Shown in pieces: positions 18,373-26,593 of a stretch of 64,000 bases of DNA. Position 1 is the stretch's first letter, and each line of letters begins with the position of its first letter. Below the pieces are notes generated by a model. It had not been told where the DNA came from and ran no database searches. It saw only the letters and a list, made by a program, of their open reading frames with translations. The translations under genes and the position numbers were made by a program. Source of the DNA: Mariniblastus sp. (lineage in GTDB: Bacteria > Planctomycetota > Planctomycetia > Pirellulales > Pirellulaceae); assembly GCA_022447605.1 (NCBI GenBank), contig JAKVBG010000001.1:1-64000 (forward strand), read 5' to 3'.

Positions 18373-19176
18373 GTGTCACAACAGGATCCCACCTTAGCGC
18401 AAAAGATGATCGGTAAGCTGACCGCACTTACGGTACCACCCGTGATGGCGCGCCTGGTCGATTTCCGACTTGCCTTCTACGATCCATCCACAGAACTAGG
18501 ACGCCCTATTTTCAATGAACACGTGATTTTCGTGTTCTGGCACGAGTATATTTCGATCGCCCTGGGCTGTTGGGGACACCTGCCGCTAAGCGTCCTGATC
18601 AGCCAGCATCGGGATGGCGAGTGGGTGTCCCAGGTGGCAGAGTCGATGGGGATGCAGGTGGTCCGAGGCAGCTCGACAAGGGGTGGATCCGGAGCCATTC
18701 GCCAGTTAAAGAAAAACTCCCTTTTTACCAGCCTGGCCATTACCCCTGATGGACCGACAGGCCCCCGTCGAGAGATGGCCATGGGCCCGATCTACCTGGC
18801 AAAGATGTTACAGATGCCAATTGTCCCCATCGGTATCGGGATGGAGAACCCCAAGCGTTTGAATACCTGGGATGAATTCGCGCTGCCTCGACCCTTTTCC
18901 CGGTGCCGGGCCATCTTCGGGCCGAAGATCCGGGTCGACCGAAGAGCGAGTCGACAGGATCTGGAATCGACCAGGAAAAAGAGCCAGGCCCTGCTCATCG
19001 ATCTGGGCAATTGCGCTGAAGAATGGTCCCAACAAGGTTACAGGATGCGCGGGGAGAAGCGTTTCGCCCGGGTCGGGCGCCGCCGGCGACTCGTATTTAC
19101 GCCCCCCCCCAAACCAGTGGCCCAGCCTTCGTCGCAGCCTGACTTGTCGATCGATCGAGTCCGCTCAGCCGCCTAG
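18373..19176 (+). CDS. DUF374-type lysophospholipid acyltransferase family protein
   Basis: 267 residues with a GTG start at 18373. The segment IFVFWHEYISIALGCW carries the 'W-H' of the DUF374/LpxL-like group (in place of the H-x4-D of PlsC), followed by PLSVLISQHRDGEWVSQVAE, then VRGSSTRGGSGAIRQLKK and the conserved AITPDGPTGPRREMAMGPIYLAKM block, which is diagnostic for DUF374 proteins. The family is thought to acylate lipid A-like or lysophospholipid substrates at the inner membrane. The C-terminal 50 residues are basic and Pro/Ser-rich and not conserved. It lies 42 bases after dapF on the same strand, followed by an 8-bp perfect hairpin. Confidence 0.85.
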   Translation: MSQQDPTLAQKMIGKLTALTVPPVMARLVDFRLAFYDPSTELGRPIFNEHVIFVFWHEYISIALGCWGHLPLSVLISQHRDGEWVSQVAESMGMQVVRGSSTRGGSGAIRQLKKNSLFTSLAITPDGPTGPRREMAMGPIYLAKMLQMPIVPIGIGMENPKRLNTWDEFALPRPFSRCRAIFGPKIRVDRRASRQDLESTRKKSQALLIDLGNCAEEWSQQGYRMRGEKRFARVGRRRRLVFTPPPKPVAQPSSQPDLSIDRVRSAA

Positions 19177-19178
19177 TC

Positions 19179-19202
19179 TTTCCCCGGCGTTTATCGGGGA
19201 AA
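19179..19202 (+). terminator. Hairpin directly after the acyltransferase stop
   Basis: Perfect 8-bp stem TTTCCCCG (19179-19186) / CGGGGAAA (19195-19202), starting three bases after the stop codon. No T-run follows, so it may be an RNA stabiliser or a factor-dependent stop rather than an intrinsic terminator. Confidence 0.4.
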
Positions 19203-19294
19203 CCGCACCGAGATCCTCACCATCGGATCGCGCCTGACCGCTTTGCTCCGGACCGGCCAAAGCCGACCCGTTAACTCGACAGGGCGTCCAATTT

Positions 19295-19522
19295 ATGGGA
19301 TTTTTTTCCAATATTAAGGAATTTATCAGGCCGACCAGAGTGCTCACTGTTTATAGTGGAGAGGTTGGCGAGTCACCTCAGGTTTCCCTGGGTGGCCCGC
19401 CGGAGGGATTTGTGCCGCTTGCAGCCTTAACTGCTAAAGAGCATCTGGTCGCCGCAACAAGTTTGAAAAACGCTGTTGCCTCTGCTTCTGCTAAGCGTGC
19501 GAATCCGTTTTTGAACCCTTAG
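19295..19522 (+). CDS. Small hypothetical protein upstream of the cystathionine synthase gene
   Basis: 75 residues (MGFFSNIKEFIRPTRVLTVY...KRANPFLNP). No transmembrane segment, no known motif; weak ribosome binding site (AGGGCG about nine bases upstream). It ends 15 bases before the next gene, which favours a real, translationally linked small gene. Composition is ordinary for the region, apart from a T-rich start. Function unknown; it could be a leader peptide for the methionine/cysteine gene, but no run of Met or Cys codons is present to support attenuation. Confidence 0.4.
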   Translation: MGFFSNIKEFIRPTRVLTVYSGEVGESPQVSLGGPPEGFVPLAALTAKEHLVAATSLKNAVASASAKRANPFLNP

Positions 19523-19537
19523 TTCGGAATACGGAAA

Positions 19538-20788
19538 ATGTTAATACGAGCCATCGACGCGATTAACCAAGACGAGCAACACGTTCCCGGAAGACCCAAG
19601 AGCCTCGAGCCCGGATTTTCTACCCTATCGGTGCATGCCGGTGAACAGCGCCAGAAACCGATCAACTCGATTACCGACCCGATCGTTTGCGCCTCAACTT
19701 ACACCTTTCAGGACACGCAGGCCGTTATTGACTATATCGAGCAGGACCAGGATCGGGGTGAGTACGGACGCTACGGCAACCCGGGCGAACAGGTTGTCGA
19801 ACGAAAACTGGCAGCGCTCGAGGGTGCCGAAGAGGCGATCCTCTATTCGAGCGGCATGGCGGCCATGGTCGGACTGCTGACGGCCAAACTGTCGGCCGGC
19901 GACGAGGTCATTTTCTTTGACGAGTGCTACCATCGCAGTCGTCAGTTTTGCACCCAGCATCTCTCGCGATTCGGAGTCGTCACGCGAACGGTAAAGACAG
20001 GCGATTACCGGGCGATGGAAGCGGCCATCAACAGCAACACCAAAATGCTGATTTCGGAATCACCCACCAACCCGCATTTGAGTATCGTGGACCTGGAGCA
20101 ATTTGCCGCGATCGGGAAACGACATCGAGTCGACACCCTGATCGATGCTACCTTGGCTACCCCATTCAATGTCCGACCGATTGAGTTTGGCGTCGACTTC
20201 GTGATGCACTCGGCAACCAAGTACTTTGGAGGCCACAATGATCTGCTGGCCGGCGTCGTGGCCGGAAGCAAGCAAAAATTGGCCGAGGTCCGCGACCTGC
20301 GCGGAATCCTGGGATCGGTCAATTCGGCTCATAACGTCTACCTGCTGGAACGGGGATTGAAGACGTTTGAGCTGAGGATGCAGCGGCACAACGAAAATGG
20401 CCAGCGTGTGGCGGAGTTCCTGGAAAATCACCCGGCCGTTTCCCGCGTTCTCTACCCGGGTCTCCGCTCCCACCGGGACCATCAGTTAGCCCAGCAAACG
20501 ATGAGAGGGTTTGGTGGGCTGATCACGTTTGAACTGGACCAAGCAGACTGGCGCCAGACAGCGCAAGTCGTCGACCGTGTCCAGGTTGCCCGTATCGCTC
20601 CGAGCTTGGGAGGCGTCGAGTCACTGATCGAACAACCGCTGGTGATGAGCTATTACCATTACCCGCCAGCCGAGCGAGCCAAGTTTGGAATCAGCGACAA
20701 CATGATCCGCCTGGCATGTGGCATTGAGAACAGCCAGGACCTGATTGATGATCTAGCCCAAGCCCTGGCACGGGTCGACCGGACCTGA
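19538..20788 (+). CDS. Cystathionine gamma-synthase-family PLP enzyme (trans-sulfuration)
   Basis: 416 residues of the Cys/Met-metabolism PLP-dependent family. Signatures: the N-terminal FSTLSVHAGEQ, the YGRYGNPGEQVVERKLAALE segment, SSGMAAM near the cofactor phosphate, and the Schiff-base Lys228 in HSATKYFGGHNDLLAG. The C-terminal block APSLGGVESLIEQP is conserved in the family; the Glu of 'GVE.L' is typical of cystathionine gamma-synthases and lyases. It would make cystathionine from an activated homoserine and cysteine, or catalyse a related elimination; sequence alone does not separate synthase, lyase and sulfhydrylase. I therefore give no symbol. The gene is 15 bases after a 75-residue frame and converges on a Cys-rich protein gene. 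Confidence 0.85.
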   Translation: MLIRAIDAINQDEQHVPGRPKSLEPGFSTLSVHAGEQRQKPINSITDPIVCASTYTFQDTQAVIDYIEQDQDRGEYGRYGNPGEQVVERKLAALEGAEEAILYSSGMAAMVGLLTAKLSAGDEVIFFDECYHRSRQFCTQHLSRFGVVTRTVKTGDYRAMEAAINSNTKMLISESPTNPHLSIVDLEQFAAIGKRHRVDTLIDATLATPFNVRPIEFGVDFVMHSATKYFGGHNDLLAGVVAGSKQKLAEVRDLRGILGSVNSAHNVYLLERGLKTFELRMQRHNENGQRVAEFLENHPAVSRVLYPGLRSHRDHQLAQQTMRGFGGLITFELDQADWRQTAQVVDRVQVARIAPSLGGVESLIEQPLVMSYYHYPPAERAKFGISDNMIRLACGIENSQDLIDDLAQALARVDRT

Positions 20789-20855
20789 TTGTCGACGTTG
20801 AACTCAGGTTGATTGGTAAACAGCGCGATACCAGGACAACCTTACGCGAGCCGGT

Positions 20856-21626
20856 TTAACGTCGCTGCACTGGGGCAGCATTCGCCTCTTGCGATCGGCT
20901 CCGTTGATTCGGGCGGACAGAGATCAAACCCTCCCTCGTGGCAAAACGTTCGCCAAAACTGGCAGGCGGTGCCGGAACCGCTCCCGCTGAAGACTGGCCA
21001 ACCTGGCCTCCGCTGCCGCTGGCCGGGCGGACCTGGCGATCAAGCTTGATCTTAGCGGAGGACTCCGTTTTCGGCTGAGGTGGCACGGGTGGCTGATGGG
21101 CTGCCGCTGGAACCGGCGAAGCCGGGTGCACCGGCGCGATTGTCCCGTCCGACGAGCAGCCGCTTTGACAATCACCACCATTGCTACATCCTGTTTGACA
21201 ACCTTGGCTGCAACTGGCCGCACATGGCCCCACACAATTGCAGGAAGTCGGCCCCATCGAGACAGAGCTGTTGCTACAGCCGGAACAGCCATCAATAATC
21301 CTCTGCTTGGCTGCCCTCCAGTCGCGATTCAGCTGGTACGGAGTGATCGGGCAGGGCGGAATCGGATCAATCGTCTGGTATTTCCAGTAAATATAGGGAG
21401 AGTACCGTTTCTGTTCCTCTTCTTCACAAGGGAAGAACAATCCTGTACGCCCCGCCTGCCAGTTCCAAATAACACTTCGCGTCTGGGGATCATCCGGCTG
21501 GAATTGGCGAAACGGGTTGAGGCAATAGTCCTGAATCGTCTTGACCAGTTGTTGAGCCTCGCATTCCGCGTTGCTACCTGAGAAAACCAGCAGAATCAGG
21601 CCGAAGAAAACCGCTCTTTTAAGCAT
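20856..21626 (-). CDS. Cys-rich secreted protein of unknown function
   Basis: 256 residues. Signal peptide at residues 1-24 (MLKRAVFFGLILLVFSGSNA). The mature N-terminal part (about residues 30-110) contains CLNPFRQF, SVIWNWQAG, FFPCEEEEQKRYSPYIYWKY and CPITPYQLNRDW. A cluster of about 14 Cys in pairs and 'C-S-x-x-C' arrangements occupies residues 112-160, then a Pro/Ala/Gln-rich tail. The Cys cluster suggests disulfide cross-linking in the cell envelope or metal binding, in line with the Cys-rich wall proteins known from planctomycetes. I recognise no named domain. A second secreted Cys-rich protein is encoded at 53268. Confidence 0.7.
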   Translation of the reverse strand: MLKRAVFFGLILLVFSGSNAECEAQQLVKTIQDYCLNPFRQFQPDDPQTRSVIWNWQAGRTGLFFPCEEEEQKRYSPYIYWKYQTIDPIPPCPITPYQLNRDWRAAKQRIIDGCSGCSNSSVSMGPTSCNCVGPCAASCSQGCQTGCSNGGDCQSGCSSDGTIAPVHPASPVPAAAHQPPVPPQPKTESSAKIKLDRQVRPASGSGGQVGQSSAGAVPAPPASFGERFATREGLISVRPNQRSRSQEANAAPVQRR

Positions 21627-21924
21627 GTCGAAGGTACCCCATGGAAGTTGCGTACGTTCCTGCTGATCGTCCCCGAAGAGTCCATTTATCCGATGTTTTT
21701 ATCCGATCCATTAAACTCCGGCTTAGTTGATTGGCTTGACTGGTTTACCCAGTCTCAAAGCGATTTCCGCACCGAAACGCGTTGCTCAACGGCTAGAAAA
21801 ATGTGCAAACTGCAGCTATCCAAGGGGAAATGAGTTCAATCCGGCTGCCGATGTCCCCATCCAAGGGGTGGAGAGTCGGGAACGGGCCACCACCATTGCA
21901 GCATCCAAGTATCCCCTGCCACTG

Positions 21925-22287
21925 CGGAAAATTGGTGCCGTTTCCTCTCTGAACACCGAACCGCCAGTCTGCGGCTTGGAATCGCTAGCAGGTGGTTATG
22001 AGATCATCTACGACCTGCCCAGTCGGGATTGGCCGACGGGCTGCGACGGACTGGAAACGGGCGGGCTGGCAACGGGCGAGCTGGACGTCGCCCTGCTCCC
22101 CGTGATGGAAGCGGTTTGCAACCCGCAATACACCATCATTTCCGATGGGACCCTCGCTTGCCGCGGACCTGTGCGGAGCGTCAAAGTGATCGGTCGCGTT
22201 GAACCAGAACGGATCGAACCGCACGCGCTCGACGACAGCTCACAAACGAGTATTGCCCTGATCAAAATCCTGCTGTTCGACGGATAA
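21925..22287 (+). pseudogene. mqnA: Truncated and scrambled remnant of mqnA (chorismate dehydratase, futalosine pathway)
   Basis: The frame RKIGAVSSLNTEPPVCGLES ... YEIIYDLPSR ... TGELDVALLPVMEAVCNPQYTI ... LACRGPVRSVKVIGRVEPERI ... ALDDSSQTSIALIKILLFDG matches the N-terminal half of MqnA, which normally reads 'IGAVSYLNTKPLV.GL', 'DLPSRLAD.L..GELDVALIP' and 'ACRGPVRSV', 'LD..SRTS.ALA..LL'. About 120 of the usual ~280 residues remain; the homology stops dead at the stop codon, and neither of the other two forward frames continues it over the next 110 bases. Decay signs: SYLNTKPL has become SSLNTEPP, and after DLPSR there is a 27-base excess made of a 2-base insertion plus tandem 10- and 15-base duplications. 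MqnA dehydrates chorismate to 3-[(1-carboxyvinyl)oxy]benzoate. A longer frame opens upstream at 21727, but its first 66 codons have no MqnA similarity. Confidence 0.75.
22034..22080 (+). repeat. Tandem duplications inside the mqnA remnant
   Basis: CGACGGGCTG (22034-22043) is repeated as CGACGGACTG (22044-22053), and the 15-mer at 22051-22065 (CTGGAAACGGGCGGG) is repeated at 22066-22080 (CTGGCAACGGGCGAG, two mismatches). These sit exactly where MqnA normally has the short LAD.L..GEL segment and account for its lengthening. Confidence 0.85.
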
Positions 22288-22355
22288 GAGTCTCCGCTAT
22301 CAAACATCAGCTGAGGAATGCTTCAATGGCAGCTGTCTATTTTGGTTTTTTAAGG

Positions 22356-22378
22356 TGGCCATTAAAAACGCATGGCCA
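22356..22378. repeat. Inverted repeat downstream of menE
   Basis: TGGCCAT (22356-22362) and ATGGCCA (22372-22378) form a 7-bp stem around an A-rich loop in the 117 bases between the mqnA remnant and menE. It could end the men transcript (minus strand) but no T-run follows on that strand. Confidence 0.4.
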
Positions 22379-22404
22379 ATGCTGCAAAGAAGGACTTGTT
22401 GTGT

Positions 22405-23742
22405 TTAGCCCGAAATAAGCCGTTGCAAGTGGATTCGATCAGGTTTGATCTGTGTGTCGGTGCCCGAAGGCCAAGGATGGATTTCAAAAGGCACTTCATA
22501 ATTTGGGAGCAACTGCATTATTTTTTCTTTCCAGTCCATTGGCAATGTACCATCAACGAAAGCGACAGGGCGCGCACCGAATTCTTTGTCTGGCGATGGA
22601 ACGACAATGACCTGCTCAACATTGAACAAGGTGGTCATCGCTCGCTCAATATTTTCCGGATGGATGTTCTCGCCTCCTGAGATGAACATGTTGTCTATCC
22701 GACCGCTCACGACAAGTTCTGAATTTCCATTGAGAGCTCCGATATCGTTTGTTTGAAACCAGCCATCTTGGTTGACCAAGGATTGGATTTCACCTTTCTG
22801 CAAGTAGCCAAGGGCCAGTGTTTCACCCCGAACAAGGATTTCACCTGTTGAAGAGATCTGGAGCTGTCTGTTTTCGAGTAGTTTACCGCTTGCTTTGGGA
22901 GTCCCATCTGCTGCCGAAGTTGTTACTTGTGATGCCATTTCACTTAGTCCATACGTTGTTCTTACATCAACACCCCGATTTCTCGCCGTCTCTACCAGTT
23001 TTGGATCAATCGAGCTTCCACCGAGAAGAACGGTGCGAAGATATTGAGAAGGAAACGTTTTTTCAGCAAGCAACCGGCGCAGCTGGGTTGTCACCACAGA
23101 GAGATGTGTGACTTTCAGTTTTTCCAGCGCATGGGCGTTAAGTTCCTGGTCGACAGGCAAGCCGACAACGGTCGCACCGGCTGTCGCGCAGCGAATGAGG
23201 ATCGACAATCCGCTTATATGATAGAGTGGCAATGACCACAGCCACCGATCGCCCGATTCCAGGGGGATGATCTCAGCGGCTCCCGTCGCACTGGCAATAT
23301 GTGCCGACATCGCGTGCACAATTGCTTTAGGCTGTCCGGTACTTCCGGAGCTGAAAATGAGAGTGGCCGGCTGCTGCGGATCGCCATCTGTTTTGGAATT
23401 AACAAATGTGCGCTGCACCTTGTCCTTGCTGTTGAGCATCGATTTCAGCGACTTTGCATTAATCTGTTCCGCCATCTCGCAGCGTTTGCTGTTGGAAATG
23501 CGAGAACTGATGGGGCAAGTGACGCACCCTCGTTGCTGCAAGGTCCAGAAATTTAAAAAAGAGTCAAAATCATTCTCAGGAGACCAAGCGATATAGTCCC
23601 CAACATCGATATTTGCGAGTTGCATGATGGCAGATTCGGCGAGTGCTGCTTGAAGCGAGCCGTATTGAATTTGGATTTTGCCGTCGTCATACGCCAGCTG
23701 ATTCCTGTGGTGATTGATTGAAGATTCAATAGGCGAAATCAT
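22405..23742 (-). CDS. menE: o-Succinylbenzoate--CoA ligase (MenE)
   Basis: 445 residues, ANL-superfamily adenylating enzyme. It activates o-succinylbenzoate to OSB-CoA before ring closure by MenB. Motifs: P-loop TLIFSSGSTGQPKAIVH (core A3), LPLYHISGL, LLGGSSIDPKLVE, TTYGLSEMAS (A5), WFQTNDIG (A7) and SGRIDNMFISGGENIHPENIE (A8 hinge). The usual catalytic A10 Lys is probably the Lys in TQIKPDRIHL near the end. MenE-type short length and the GGSSID segment favour MenE over other acyl-CoA ligases, and the context settles it. The start ATG overlaps the menC stop by four bases (ATGA at 23739-23742), implying translational coupling. It is the last gene of the operon. Confidence 0.92.
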   Translation of the reverse strand: MISPIESSINHHRNQLAYDDGKIQIQYGSLQAALAESAIMQLANIDVGDYIAWSPENDFDSFLNFWTLQQRGCVTCPISSRISNSKRCEMAEQINAKSLKSMLNSKDKVQRTFVNSKTDGDPQQPATLIFSSGSTGQPKAIVHAMSAHIASATGAAEIIPLESGDRWLWSLPLYHISGLSILIRCATAGATVVGLPVDQELNAHALEKLKVTHLSVVTTQLRRLLAEKTFPSQYLRTVLLGGSSIDPKLVETARNRGVDVRTTYGLSEMASQVTTSAADGTPKASGKLLENRQLQISSTGEILVRGETLALGYLQKGEIQSLVNQDGWFQTNDIGALNGNSELVVSGRIDNMFISGGENIHPENIERAMTTLFNVEQVIVVPSPDKEFGARPVAFVDGTLPMDWKEKIMQLLPNYEVPFEIHPWPSGTDTQIKPDRIHLQRLISG

Positions 23743-24662
23743 AATACGATCTCCTCTAATTCAATCGTATTTACATCGACTTGTCGTGGAGTGGTGAGCA
23801 GGCCATCTTGTTTTTGCAGCGACTCCGGAAAAACGTCATTGGCCAACCAGTCGAGCGTGTCCAGGCCTGCTGGTATGTCAGGCGAAAATTCGGCGGCCAA
23901 TTGCATGATGCGCCTGATCCCTACGCCTGATTCAAATGCAGCACTGAAGACAATCGGCTTGCCTGACAGGGCGAGTTTCGCTACGGCTTGTCGTCCCCCC
24001 AGAAGAGTTGGCTTGCAAACCAAGGCGGCTGCGTTGGGCCAGGGGTCAAGACAGTCAGTCTGAACAAGTGATTCATCAAGTGCATAGCTGACGCCTGTCA
24101 GGTGAAAGAGTTCTTCCATGCGGAGAGGATCTCGCAAGGGCTCTTCGATATACTCAAAATCGAGATCGCCAAGAGATTCAATGAAGAATACTGCCTCTTC
24201 AAAATCCCATGATTGATTTGCATCTAAACGGAGTTGGATATTGCCAGGGAGAGCTTGACGCACCTCCTTTACCAGCTTGACATCCGATTCGAGTGAATCT
24301 TGCCCCACCTTCATTTTGACAGCTTTGCATTTTGAAAGCTGGCAATCGATTGTTCTTTCGGCGATCTCTTCCGAATCGCCCAGTAGCAGAAAGTTATAGG
24401 GAACGGAAATGGGTGCCGCAAAAGGTTCGTTCAAGGCTGACAAGGCAAACATGAGTGACGCGGGTGGCTTTTGTTTGCCGCGAAGTTTGCCGCGAAGACT
24501 GGCAACAACGTCGTCAACCGTTTCCAGGCTGAACCCGGGCAGGGGCGATGCCTCTGCCCATTGTCCATTGCGTTCCAGCAGCACACCTTGTCGGTCTGCA
24601 TAAATCCGACCTTTTAAAAGGATCGGATTCTTGAAGGGGATTTGAAATCGAAAGGCTCTCAT
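23739..24662 (-). CDS. menC: o-Succinylbenzoate synthase (MenC)
   Basis: Enolase-superfamily enzyme that dehydrates SHCHC to o-succinylbenzoate. I place the start at the ATG at 24662 (MRAFRFQIPFKN), which overlaps the menA stop as ATGA (24659-24662); an upstream in-frame ATG at 24731 would add 23 residues lying inside menA and is not needed. About 307 residues, the usual length. Active-site motifs of the barrel domain are visible: KAVKMKVG (K-x-K), LRLDANQSW (Asp), EYIEEPL (Glu), YALDESL (Asp) and LVCKPTLLGG (Lys), in the order expected for the MLE/OSBS subgroup. Followed immediately by menE with a four-base overlap. Confidence 0.92.
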   Translation of the reverse strand: MRAFRFQIPFKNPILLKGRIYADRQGVLLERNGQWAEASPLPGFSLETVDDVVASLRGKLRGKQKPPASLMFALSALNEPFAAPISVPYNFLLLGDSEEIAERTIDCQLSKCKAVKMKVGQDSLESDVKLVKEVRQALPGNIQLRLDANQSWDFEEAVFFIESLGDLDFEYIEEPLRDPLRMEELFHLTGVSYALDESLVQTDCLDPWPNAAALVCKPTLLGGRQAVAKLALSGKPIVFSAAFESGVGIRRIMQLAAEFSPDIPAGLDTLDWLANDVFPESLQKQDGLLTTPRQVDVNTIELEEIVL

Positions 24663-25525
24663 CCAAGCCCCAATCCGAAACAAAACAGTATTGTGAAAAG
24701 CAATAGAATCCCAGCCGTCATTCCCAAGCATGGGCGGAGCTCGGCTCCACTGGAACGCCAGACTTTTCTAATCAACAGCAGTCCGGGAATGATAATCAAA
24801 GAGGCAATCGCTGGGGGCCAGGAATTTTGGTTGATGGCAAAGATTACAGGAACAATCGCAGCACCCAGCATGCATGCCGCATATTGATAACGACTGAATG
24901 TTGCTCCGAAGCGGACGGCCAGCGTTCGTTTGCCAGCGATTTGATCTTCATCAATATCACGCAAATTGTTCACAACCAGTAATCCAGTAGATATTAACCC
25001 GGGGCCAAGGCCCGCAAGGATGGTTGTTTCGTCAAACTGAAGAGATTGAATGTATTGCGTCCCCGCAACAGCGACAGGTCCGAAAAAGATGAGGACAAAG
25101 GGATCTGCGATTCCCAGATAGGCTAATGAGAAACGCCCAGCTGTGTAGGCAATCCCCAGAAGGATGCTTAATGCACCTAACAGCAGAAACGGCCATCCGG
25201 CACGGAGGTACAGGAGCCACGCAGAGCCACCAGCAATTGCAAAAGCAATGATGGTTGCGACCAGCATTGCTCGCGGTGAAATGAGTCCTGACTGAACGGC
25301 TCGCGCCGGACCTTTGCGAGATTCGGTGTCTGCTCCTTGGTGAAAATCACAGTAGTCGTTGCAGAAATTGGTTCCGACTTGGATTGAGACTGCACATAGC
25401 AATGTTGCCAGCAATGCCAGCAGATAAAACTCACCATCGACCAGTGCCATCTGTGTTCCGATTGCCACTGGAGAGAGAGCCGCCAAGAGTGTTTTAGGCC
25501 GTGCAGCAAGGAGCCAATGTTTCAT
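24659..25525 (-). CDS. menA: 1,4-dihydroxy-2-naphthoate polyprenyltransferase (MenA)
   Basis: 288 residues, UbiA-superfamily integral membrane prenyltransferase with about eight to nine hydrophobic segments. It attaches the isoprenoid chain to DHNA at the inner membrane. The first Asp-rich motif is in TNFCNDYCDFHQGADTE and the second in VVNNLRDIDEDQIAGKRTLA, the MenA versions of the N/D-x-x-D sites for the Mg-diphosphate; the latter block is specific for MenA. The N-terminus MKHWLLAARPKTLLAALSPV is also typical ('W..A.RP.TL.A...PV'). It ends in a four-base overlap with menC. Confidence 0.93.
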   Translation of the reverse strand: MKHWLLAARPKTLLAALSPVAIGTQMALVDGEFYLLALLATLLCAVSIQVGTNFCNDYCDFHQGADTESRKGPARAVQSGLISPRAMLVATIIAFAIAGGSAWLLYLRAGWPFLLLGALSILLGIAYTAGRFSLAYLGIADPFVLIFFGPVAVAGTQYIQSLQFDETTILAGLGPGLISTGLLVVNNLRDIDEDQIAGKRTLAVRFGATFSRYQYAACMLGAAIVPVIFAINQNSWPPAIASLIIIPGLLLIRKVWRSSGAELRPCLGMTAGILLLFTILFCFGLGLG

Positions 25526-25583
25526 GATCGAATGTTTGATTCTTCAAGTCATTGATACTGTGTTGGCAATTGCCCCGCACCGG

Positions 25584-26489
25584 CTAAAAGTGGTAGGGAT
25601 AGCCGGACCAATTCGGCTTCCGCTTCGCTAAAAAAGCATCTCGTCCCTCCTGGGCTTCTTCGGTGCCATAGGCAAGGCGAGTCGCTTCCCCCGCAAATAA
25701 CTGCTGGCCAACGAGTCCGTCATCGGCAAGATTGAAAGCGTACTTGACCATTCTCTGAGCGGTCGGGCTTTTGGCACAGATCTCATCAGCCCATTGCAGA
25801 GATGCCGTTTCAAGTTGTTCATGCGGCACCACCAAATTGACGGCACCCTGATCTTTTGCCTCTTGAGCAGAATACGTTTTCCCCAGGAAAAATATTTCAC
25901 GGGCAACTTTTTGACCAACCTGTTTAGCCAGATAGGCCGATCCAAATCCGCCGTCAAAACTGGCGACGTCCGTATCGGTCTGTTTGAACTTGGCATGTTC
26001 CCTCGAGGCTATTGTGAGATCACAAATCACATGCAGACTGTGGCCACCTCCAACGGCCCAACCAGGCACGGCACAGATAACGACCTTTGGCATCATGCGG
26101 ATGAGTCGTTGGCATTCGAGAATATGCAGTCGACCCGCACGAGGTGCTGTCGTGGCTTGATTTTCGTTTTGCTCGTATTCGTACCCCGCCTTGCCTCTCA
26201 CCTTTTGGTCGCCACCGGAACAAAAAGCCCATCCTCCATCTTTGGGCGAAGGCCCATTGCCAGTGAGAATAACGGCTCCTATATCACTTGACTGGCGAGC
26301 GTGATCCAATGCGGCGTAAAGTTCATCGACGGTATGTGGGCGAAAAGCATTTCGAACTTCGGGGCGATTAAACGCGATGCGAACCGCGTTGACCTCTTTG
26401 GCTCGGTGGTACGTAATATCTGTGAAACGGAATTGCTCAAATTCATTCCACAGGTTTGGATCAAAAATATCAGAGACTGACGCTGGCAT
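25584..26489 (-). CDS. menB: 1,4-dihydroxy-2-naphthoyl-CoA synthase (MenB), Asp-containing type
   Basis: 301 residues, crotonase fold. It closes the second ring of the naphthoquinone from OSB-CoA. Signatures: FCSGGDQKVRGKAGYE (oxyanion-hole and CoA site), PGWAVGGGHSLHVICDLTIAS, FKQTDTDVASFDGGFGSAYL, and the C-terminal AQEGRDAFLAKRKPNWSGYPYHF. The 'QTD' where E. coli has 'QTG' supplies the carboxylate side chain of the type II enzymes, which need no bicarbonate; E. coli is type I. The overall wording of these blocks closely matches my memory of Mycobacterium MenB, including the unusual central YEYEQNE...RAGRLHILE region. The gap to menH is about 100 bases, the largest in the operon. Confidence 0.95.
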   Translation of the reverse strand: MPASVSDIFDPNLWNEFEQFRFTDITYHRAKEVNAVRIAFNRPEVRNAFRPHTVDELYAALDHARQSSDIGAVILTGNGPSPKDGGWAFCSGGDQKVRGKAGYEYEQNENQATTAPRAGRLHILECQRLIRMMPKVVICAVPGWAVGGGHSLHVICDLTIASREHAKFKQTDTDVASFDGGFGSAYLAKQVGQKVAREIFFLGKTYSAQEAKDQGAVNLVVPHEQLETASLQWADEICAKSPTAQRMVKYAFNLADDGLVGQQLFAGEATRLAYGTEEAQEGRDAFLAKRKPNWSGYPYHF

Positions 26490-26593
26490 CGGAATGCTTA
26501 CTTAATGAACGAGATGAAAAAAATTGCAAACCAGGGTGCAACAATTTTGAAATTGGATGATTTAGGATAACCTTCAGGTATCGATCGCACCAT

